Below, piece by piece: positions 58,756 to 64,000 of a stretch of 64,000 bases of DNA. The notes beneath the pieces were generated by a model. That model did not search any database, was not told the DNA's origin, and saw only the letters and a list, made by a program, of their open reading frames with translations. How positions within the stretch are numbered: position 1 is the first letter of the stretch; the number at the start of each line of letters is the position of its first letter. Position numbers and translations under genes: made by a program. The stretch is from Caulobacter sp. (GTDB lineage Bacteria; Pseudomonadota; Alphaproteobacteria; Caulobacterales; Caulobacteraceae): assembly GCA_030683005.1 (NCBI GenBank), contig JAUXMY010000023.1, forward strand, positions 115,653 to 179,652, given 5' to 3'.

Positions 58756-59733
58756 CTAAAGCCGGACCACGCAGGCGCCCCAGGTCAGACCGCCGCCCAT
58801 GGCCTCCATCAGCAGCAGGTCGCCCGTCTTGATCCGGCCATCGGCGACGCCATGGGCCAGGGCCAGGGGGATCGACGCCGCGGAGGTATTGGCGTGATCT
58901 CCGACCGTCTGGATGACCTTGTGCTCGTCGATGCCCAGCCGGTTGGCGACGCCCTTGAGGATGCGCTCGTTGGCCTGGTGGGGGATGAACCAGTCGACAT
59001 CGGAGACCTCGACCCCGGCCGCCTTGGCCGCGGCGATCACGGCCTCGGAAATGTTGACCACCGCATGTTTGAAGACGTGGTTGCCCTGCATGCGCAGCTT
59101 GCCGACCGTGCCGGTGGTCGAGGGGCCGCCATCGACGTAGAGCAGGTCCTGTTTGGTCCCGTCGCAACGCAGCGCGAACCCGAGCAGGCCCCGGTCGGCG
59201 GTGGTTCCCTGCCCTTCCAGCGGCTCCATGACGACCGCGCCGGCCCCGTCGCCGAACAGCACGCAGGTGCCGCGGTCGGTCCAGTCCATCAGCCGTGTCA
59301 TGGTCTCCGCGCCGATGACCAGCGCGCACTTCGCATGGCCTCGCGCCACGAATCCGTCGGCGACGCTCATGGCGTAGACGAAGCCGGAGCAGACGGCCTG
59401 GACGTCGAAGGCGATGCCGATCGGGCAGCCCAGCTTGCGCTGGACGATCGCCGCGGTCGCCGGGAAGGTCAGGTCGGCGGTGGTGGTGGCCACGATGATC
59501 AGATCGATGTCGGCCGCGGTTCGCCCCGCCGCCTCGAGCGCCTGGCGGGCCGCTTCCACGGCCAGGTCGGACACCGCCTGGTCGTCGCTGGCCCGGTGGC
59601 GCTGCCGGATGCCCGTCCGCTCGCGGATCCAGTCATCGGTGGTGTCGACGACCCTGGACAGGTCCTCGTTGGTGACCACGTCAGGCGGCAGGTAGCCGCC
59701 GACGCCGGTCACGACGCTACGCAGAACGCTCAC
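58756..59733 (-). CDS. fabH: 3-oxoacyl-[ACP] synthase III FabH
   Basis: This 325-residue condensing enzyme has the active-site Cys in AFDVQAVCSGFVYAM, His in WFIPHQANERIL and Asn in the GDHANTSAASIPLAL loop. It condenses acetyl-CoA with malonyl-ACP to start fatty acid synthesis. The GTG at 59733 overlaps the plsX stop by 4 bp. It ends with GLTWGACVVRL, the usual family end. Confidence 0.97.
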   Translation of the reverse strand: MSVLRSVVTGVGGYLPPDVVTNEDLSRVVDTTDDWIRERTGIRQRHRASDDQAVSDLAVEAARQALEAAGRTAADIDLIIVATTTADLTFPATAAIVQRKLGCPIGIAFDVQAVCSGFVYAMSVADGFVARGHAKCALVIGAETMTRLMDWTDRGTCVLFGDGAGAVVMEPLEGQGTTADRGLLGFALRCDGTKQDLLYVDGGPSTTGTVGKLRMQGNHVFKHAVVNISEAVIAAAKAAGVEVSDVDWFIPHQANERILKGVANRLGIDEHKVIQTVGDHANTSAASIPLALAHGVADGRIKTGDLLLMEAMGGGLTWGACVVRL

Positions 59734-60812
59734 TCGCTCGCTCCTTCGACCGGTGCGGGAACCGGCTGCGACAGGGTGGCCGTCAACCGCTGCATGTTGC
59801 GGTCGATCTCGGCGGAAAAATCGCTGCGGGCCAGGTCGACCGCTACGCGGATGGCGGCCGCGTATCCCCTGGCGTCCGCGCCGCCGTGGCTCTTGACCAC
59901 GATGCCGTTCAGACCGAGCAGCGGCCCGCCGTTCACGGCGCCCGGATCCATACGCTTGCGCATCCTGCCCAGCGCCCCGGACGCGAACAGCGCGCCCAGC
60001 ATCGACAGGGGGCTCGACTTGAAGCTGGACCGCAGCTCGTTGGCGAAGAACCGCGCCAGCCCCTCGGCGGTCTTCAGGGCGATGTTGCCGGTGAAGCCGT
60101 CGGTGACGATGACATCGACGGTGCCCTTGGCGATGTCGTTGCCCTCGACGAAGCCGTGATAGTCTAGGTCCAGCTTGGTGGCGCGCAGCAGGGCGTGGGC
60201 CTCGCGGACGTCCTCATGGCCCTTCTGCTCTTCCGAGCCGACATTGAGCAGGCCGACGGTGGGTCGCTCCGAACCATGCACGGCATGGTGGAAGGCGGCG
60301 CCCATGATGGCGAACTCGACCAGCTGCTCGGCGTCGCTCTCGACGTTGGCGCCGACATCCAGAACGGCGGTGATGCCCCGGCTGGTCGGCCAGCTCGCGA
60401 CGATGGCGGGCCGGTTGATGTCCTTGGCCATGCGCAGGATGAGCATGGAAATGGCCATCAGCGCGCCGGTGTTGCCGGCGGACACGGCCGCTCCGGCGTC
60501 GCCGGCCTTTACCGATTCGATCGCGTTCCAGACGCTGGAGCCCTTGCCGCGGCGCATGGCCTGGGCAGGCTTTTCGTCCATGGAGATGGCGCGGTCGGTG
60601 TGGCGGACCGCGCTGACGGCGGCGGCGGCGGGATAACGGGCCAGCTCGGCGTTGATCTTTTCAGCGTCGCCATGAAGCAGGAACCGGACGTCCTGCAGCA
60701 TTTTCGCGGCGACGTCGACGCCGGCGACGGTCACGGCTGGGCCGTGGTCGCCGCCCATGGCATCGATTGAGATGACGAGTGTCTGGGGCAAGGCCGGTCG
60801 CGATTCCGTCAC
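59730..60812 (-). CDS. plsX: Phosphate acyltransferase PlsX
   Basis: This 360-residue PlsX has ISIDAMGGDHGPAVTVAG, VSAGNTGALMA, TAVLDVGANVES, and VDVIVTDGFTGNIALKTAEG. It makes acyl-phosphate from acyl-ACP for phospholipid synthesis. The start is GTG at 60812. It leads plsX-fabH-ihfA-merR, just downstream of the DUF177 gene; rpmF is not between them, although it often is in other bacteria. Confidence 0.97.
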   Translation of the reverse strand: MTESRPALPQTLVISIDAMGGDHGPAVTVAGVDVAAKMLQDVRFLLHGDAEKINAELARYPAAAAVSAVRHTDRAISMDEKPAQAMRRGKGSSVWNAIESVKAGDAGAAVSAGNTGALMAISMLILRMAKDINRPAIVASWPTSRGITAVLDVGANVESDAEQLVEFAIMGAAFHHAVHGSERPTVGLLNVGSEEQKGHEDVREAHALLRATKLDLDYHGFVEGNDIAKGTVDVIVTDGFTGNIALKTAEGLARFFANELRSSFKSSPLSMLGALFASGALGRMRKRMDPGAVNGGPLLGLNGIVVKSHGGADARGYAAAIRVAVDLARSDFSAEIDRNMQRLTATLSQPVPAPVEGASE

Positions 60813-60887
60813 GGACGCGCCCTGGAGGCGCAGCGGCCGGAACTTACCCCCGCCGGGCGGGGATGCAAGCCCGGCCTCCGGATTGGG

Positions 60888-61424
60888 TCATTCCGGGGCA
60901 TCATCCTTCCGCAACAGCTTGAGCACCGCGAAGGGCGAGGCCGATTCGGTCGGTTCGGGGGGCTGAAACGTCGCGCCGGGCTTGCGGGGGAACGGATCCA
61001 GCTCCAGCGACAGGTGCTCCACCACGTAGCCGCCGAGGTCAAATGCGCCGCCCTCGACCACGTCCGGCGGATCATCAGCTTCCGGATCAAGGTCGACCTC
61101 CTCGCCAACGGGCTCGGCCGGGGCGTTCGGGCTGCCGGCGGCCAGCACCCGCACCATGAAGTCGCCGGCCACGTCCTGGTCAAACGGCTCGGCGCTGACG
61201 CTGCAGAGCTGCGTCACGACGGCGCGGAACCGCCCTCGGACCTCGGCCCCGTCCAGCCAGGGGCGGATCGTCAGTTCGGCCGACAGCGTCGCGATCGCCT
61301 CGATATCCAGATGCCTCGCCACGGCCTTGCGGGTCGGCGCATCGGCTTCCAGCGATCGTTTCACCGGCGCGGCGCCGATCTCGATGAAGCGGAACATCTC
61401 CTTCCAGGGCGACTCGCCGATCAT
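60888..61424 (-). CDS. YceD/DUF177 family protein
   Basis: This 178-residue DUF177/YceD protein has FRFIEIGAAPVKRSLEADAPTRKAVARHLDI at the N-terminus, a QLCSVSAEPFDQDVAGDF motif (the usual Cys-x-R-C-type region is reduced to one Cys), and an acidic PEADDPPDVVEGGAFDLGGYVVEHLSLELDPFPRKPG stretch. YceD proteins are linked to 23S rRNA metabolism. The ATG at 61424 overlaps the chaperone gene by 4 bp. Confidence 0.9.
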   Translation of the reverse strand: MIGESPWKEMFRFIEIGAAPVKRSLEADAPTRKAVARHLDIEAIATLSAELTIRPWLDGAEVRGRFRAVVTQLCSVSAEPFDQDVAGDFMVRVLAAGSPNAPAEPVGEEVDLDPEADDPPDVVEGGAFDLGGYVVEHLSLELDPFPRKPGATFQPPEPTESASPFAVLKLLRKDDAPE

Positions 61425-61948
61425 GCCAGGGGCTCCCAAATGACGACGCCGTCGCAGAGGCGCTCGAGCGGTTGTTTGTTCAGCGCCTCGCGGCTCCTGA
61501 CGACGTAGGCGGTCAGGGCGTCGACATCGCCCGCGCCGCCCTCCAGCACCGTGCGCGCCACGACGTCCCGCAGCGGCGCGGCGTCCGGCAGGGCCGCGAA
61601 GGCTTCGCTGTAGGCCTTCAGCCGGCCGAAGAAGGCCTGGCCCAACGCCTTCATCCGCTTGGCGAGGCCGACGTCGCCGATGCCGAGCTCCCGGAAGGCG
61701 TCGTCGAGCCCGCGCACATAGCGCTCGGACAAGGCCTGGCTGGTTTCATCGGCCGGCGCCCCCTGCCCGCGCAGCCGGTCCATCAGCAGGATCACATGCA
61801 GCGTGTAGAGCTCGAAACGGCCCTCCCGCGTGTCGGGCGCGCCCAGTTCGAGATAGAAGCCGGGCAGCCGGGCCTGGGCCGCTGCGGCCGCGTAGAGGGC
61901 TTCGCCCGCGATCCTGGCGGGCCTGGGCTGGAAGAAACGCTTTAACAT
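61421..61948 (-). CDS. Ubiquinol-cytochrome c chaperone (UQCC1/CBP3-like)
   Basis: This 175-residue protein has FYLELGAPDTREGRFELYTLHVILLMDRLRGQG and RYVRGLDDAFRELGIGDVGLAKRMKALGQAFFGRL, the ubiq_cyt_C_chap pattern shared with mitochondrial UQCC1/Cbp3. It probably helps assemble cytochrome b into the bc1 complex. It is the first gene of the run that continues with DUF177-plsX-fabH-ihfA-merR, and is divergent from bamE. Confidence 0.93.
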   Translation of the reverse strand: MLKRFFQPRPARIAGEALYAAAAAQARLPGFYLELGAPDTREGRFELYTLHVILLMDRLRGQGAPADETSQALSERYVRGLDDAFRELGIGDVGLAKRMKALGQAFFGRLKAYSEAFAALPDAAPLRDVVARTVLEGGAGDVDALTAYVVRSREALNKQPLERLCDGVVIWEPLA

Positions 61949-62064
61949 CGCAGATATGTCGCCTCGATTTCGCCGCCAGCCGGGGCTAAGCGAGGCATTG
62001 AACTAAGCGCCCGCGGGCGATAGGTCAAAGCACTGCGCCGCGAGTTGCGCACCCGGGAGCCGAG

Positions 62065-62550
62065 ATGTTTCGCAAAGTCGTCCTTGCCGCCGCCGCCACG
62101 GCCCTTCTGGCGACCGGCGCCTGCACGCCGATCACCACCTATTCGGGGTTCCAGGCCGTCGAGGTCAATCCCGCGGACGTGAAGCCGGGCGAGGACACCA
62201 AGTCGACCGTGATGGGCAAGTTGGGCTCGCCGTCCGTACAATCGACCTTCGATCCCAACCTCTGGTTCTACATGAGCCAGGTGACCGACCGGGTTGCCTT
62301 CTACCAGCCGCGTGTCGCCCGTCGCGACATCGTCGCCATCGCCTTCGACCCGGCCACCGAACAGGTGGCTACGGTCAATTCCTACTCGCTGAAGGACGGC
62401 AAGGTGATCGCCGTCAACGACCGCGAGACCCCGACGCGTGGCCGCGAGATGACCATCCTCGAGCAGCTGCTCGGCAACGTCGGCCGCGGCGGCATGCTGC
62501 CGCGCGACGAGGAAGAGCGCGTCCCGGGCAACCGTCCGGGCGACCGCTAG
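62065..62550 (+). CDS. bamE: Outer membrane assembly lipoprotein BamE (SmpA/OmlA)
   Basis: This 161-residue protein has a lipoprotein-like signal (KVVLAAAATALLATGAC, Cys20) and a BamE fold: YSGFQAVEVNPADVKPGEDTKSTVMGKLGSPS, followed by LWFYMSQVTDRVAFYQP. BamE supports BamA/BamD in folding outer-membrane proteins. The ATG at 62065 gives the standard length. A strong stem-loop follows the stop. The tail is hydrophilic. Confidence 0.93.
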   Translation: MFRKVVLAAAATALLATGACTPITTYSGFQAVEVNPADVKPGEDTKSTVMGKLGSPSVQSTFDPNLWFYMSQVTDRVAFYQPRVARRDIVAIAFDPATEQVATVNSYSLKDGKVIAVNDRETPTRGREMTILEQLLGNVGRGGMLPRDEEERVPGNRPGDR

Positions 62551-62577
62551 ACACCCACTTCCGGCGTAATCCTGAAG

Positions 62578-62616
62578 CGGCCGCTTGACCGTCCAGTGAC
62601 GGTGGAGCGGCCGTTT
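62578..62616 (+). terminator. Probable terminator after bamE
   Basis: CGGCCGCTTGACCGTC (62578-62593) pairs with GACGGTGGAGCGGCCG (62598-62613) over 16 positions with two mismatches. The loop is CAGT and TTT follows. It starts 27 bp after the bamE stop. The short U-run makes it imperfect but the stem is strong. Confidence 0.65.
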
Positions 62617-62896
62617 CGCTGTCTCGCCTGTCTCCACCGCCCTCGCGACGCCTTGCCACCCGAATCCGGGCGGCCCCTGATGGGGGGACAGATCCTGCGG
62701 AGGAGAGTCTGTCCGCCCTCGCGGCGACGAACGCCAAAGAGGACGGGCGGAACCGGCAACCCTTTGCCCAGCTTGCACTCTGTGTCTGATCGGTGGTGGG
62801 CTCGGCGATGACATCGAGGCAGTATGCGTGACAGCGCGAGGGGGTGCGTAAACACGTCGCCGTCGGAAGAGTCACGATGTCCCACAAAGGGGCGAA

Positions 62897-62937
62897 ATGT
62901 CCCGCCTTGTCTCGGGACTATATGTCTCCGGAGTCTC
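62897..62937 (-). repeat. GAGAC-motif array, copy 3 (inverted)
   Basis: Read on the minus strand: GAGACTCCGGAGACATATAG then CCCGAGACAAGGCGGGACAT, giving the GAGAC-4-GAGAC-9-GAGAC-5-GGGAC order seen at 22950 and 52780. It lies in the 573-bp gene-free stretch 62551-63123, which otherwise holds the bamE terminator and the family D repeat; I see no gene in 62617-62896. Confidence 0.7.
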
Positions 62938-62983
62938 GCTTCGATTGCTCAGAGTCCGGGCTCAACGGGTCCGGCCCACTCCC

Positions 62984-63106
62984 GCTCATCCCGGCGAATG
63001 CCGGGACCCAGATCCCATATCTCAGACGCTGATCGGACCGACTCGGAGGCTCTGGAACCCATTCCTGAGCCATTCCATCTGGGTCCCGGCATTCGCTGGG
63101 ATGAGC
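62984..63106. repeat. Composite inverted repeat, family D, before yqeY-like gene
   Basis: GCTCATCCCGGCGAATGCCGGGACCCAGAT faces ATCTGGGTCCCGGCATTCGCTGGGATGAGC. Each arm has a CCCGGC...GCCGGG hairpin. It lies 17 bp beyond the stop codon of the GatB/YqeY gene (63124), so it may end that transcript. Confidence 0.85.
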
Positions 63107-63123
63107 GGTATCAAGGACGGACC

Positions 63124-63597
63124 CTAACCCCTGGCCAGCGCGCTGGCCGCCTTGCCGTCATACCGGCCGCCGAAGGTCTCTTTCAGGTGAGCCATGATCG
63201 CGCCGACGTTGGCGTCCGGGCTCGCGGCCCGGAAGGCATTGATGGCGTCGCGCAGCTCCGCTTCCGTCATCTGCTTTGGGCTGTACGAGGAAAGGATCGC
63301 CTGTTCGATTTCCGCCGCCGTGATGCGCGCGTCGACCTTCGAGGCATCGCTGCCGGTTTCGATCAGGCGGGCGCGCTCGCTGGCCAGGTTCTCCAGCGTC
63401 AGCTTCGTGTTCTTCAGGAACTTCGCGACGGTTGCGGCGACCTTCTCGTCCGTCACCGCCGTTACGCCGCGCTTGAACTCCTCGGTGGTGATCTGCGCCG
63501 CTTCGCCGATCAGGGTGGTCAGCAGGTCAGCCTTCAGACGGTCGGTCGACTTGCGCGCCGCCAGCTGGTCCGCCTTGAGCTCGTCGAGCAAAGCCAT
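63124..63597 (-). CDS. GatB/YqeY domain-containing protein
   Basis: This 157-residue protein has the YqeY domain seen in standalone proteins and at the C-terminus of GatB. It has ALLDELKADQLAARKSTDRLKADLLTTLIGEA, a central helical region and AHLKETFGGRYDGKAASALARG at the end. In GatB this domain binds tRNA; the standalone role is not established. The ATG at 63597 fits the family. It is monocistronic. Confidence 0.92.
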   Translation of the reverse strand: MALLDELKADQLAARKSTDRLKADLLTTLIGEAAQITTEEFKRGVTAVTDEKVAATVAKFLKNTKLTLENLASERARLIETGSDASKVDARITAAEIEQAILSSYSPKQMTEAELRDAINAFRAASPDANVGAIMAHLKETFGGRYDGKAASALARG

Positions 63598-63744
63598 ATC
63601 GCCGTCCTTTCAGGTCACTCTGTTCGGTCGCGCCACAGTGAGGGACAGGCGGCCGCCGTCCAAGCGCGCGGTTGGGCCGTTGGGCAAACTGTCCGCCGCC
63701 CTCACCGCTGCGACCGCTGTCGACCGAAGCCGACCCCATCACTC

Positions 63745-63826
63745 CGTCTTCCCGGCGAAGGCCGGGATCCATGAACACGCTCTGAGCCCCTGCCCCGCAT
63801 GGACCCCGGCCTTCGCCGGGGAGACG
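63745..63826. repeat. Composite inverted repeat, family D, third copy
   Basis: CGTCTTCCCGGCGAAGGCCGGGATCCATG faces CATGGACCCCGGCCTTCGCCGGGGAGACG. It carries the same CCCGGC...GCCGGG hairpins as copies at 54506 and 62984 but ends in ATCCATG/CATGGAC rather than ACCCAGAT. It lies in the gene-free 3' end of the window (63598-64000). Confidence 0.85.
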
Positions 63827-63856
63827 GAAATGGGGGGACTTCTCAATCCGCTCTCG

Positions 63857-64000
63857 ACCGAGGCTGTGTAAAAACTCGGTCCGGCCAAATTCGCGCGCAA
63901 CAATCTGCCGCTTGGCCATTGCTGTGCGGATGGGTTTTGCGCCTGCCGGCACTCCGAGCGCCTACACAGGCAATCTATTGCGCAGAAAATTCCCTCACTG
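63857..64000. other. Uncharacterised right-edge sequence, possible IS end
   Basis: GAGGCTGTGTAAAAACTCGG at the start of this stretch resembles terminal inverted repeats of IS5/IS1182-type elements, and base composition falls compared with the flanking genes. The stretch runs off the window and no transposase is visible, so it is recorded only as unexplained sequence. Confidence 0.3.

Noticed and set aside
62547..62885. A minus-strand 112-codon frame after bamE
   Set aside because: It starts and ends in the bamE terminator and repeat DNA, is Arg/Gly/Pro-rich and shows no family features.

Overview
The window is high-GC DNA (roughly 70% by eye) packed with tightly spaced alphaproteobacterial genes. 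A PopA-type cell-cycle c-di-GMP effector at 9192-10517 points to Caulobacterales (Caulobacter or Phenylobacterium-like). The ligD/ku pair, the class I PhaC, the sdhE/mfd order, the Complex I NDUFS4-like subunit and the order bamE / UQCC1-like chaperone / DUF177 / plsX / fabH / ihfA / merR all fit. Most of the window is core chromosome. I see no prophage, no CRISPR array and no intact insertion sequence.

Layout. 1-6.2 kb: partial cytochrome b561, a LacI-type regulator, then NHEJ genes ligD and ku convergent across an inverted repeat, tusA and a YihY membrane protein. 6.4-9.1 kb: alpha-methylacyl-CoA racemase, a ParD/ParE pair, an SDR enzyme. 9.2-12.6 kb: popA, a DsbA/FrnE-like protein, a GFA-like zinc protein, and an ECF sigma factor translationally coupled to a two-helix membrane protein. 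12.6-16 kb: a Tat-exported two-subunit molybdenum oxidoreductase and a VapB/VapC pair. 16-25.5 kb: mfd-sdhE and recG, separated by a repeat-rich 3.6-kb segment carrying an esterase and a universal stress protein. 25.5-31.8 kb: APH-like kinase plus DUF6285, MFS exporter, DUF3089 hydrolase and the heptose genes hldE-hldD. 31.9-38.3 kb: a light/photo-oxidative island with two unrelated photolyases around an FAD oxidoreductase, DUF1365 and a Cfa-type methyltransferase. 38.4-41.6 kb: cysK, sseA, metC and a coupled microprotein. 41.6-49.4 kb: three tRNAs, Complex I subunit, thioesterase, DUF192, double cold-shock protein, and recJ, glpX, hom, aminotransferase in a row. 50-54.5 kb: phaC, two GNATs, argC. 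54.6-64 kb: rpsI/rplM, ctaA, small membrane proteins, tRNA-Pro, the fatty-acid/phospholipid cluster, bamE and a GatB/YqeY protein.

Two themes stand out. Seven DNA-repair genes lie in 64 kb (ligD, ku, mfd, recG, recJ, two photolyases). The non-coding DNA is dominated by several families of composite inverted repeats, including an arrayed GAGAC motif found three times. Four tRNA genes, all with encoded CCA, are on the minus strand: Arg(UCU), Pro(UGG), Glu(UUC), Pro(GGG).
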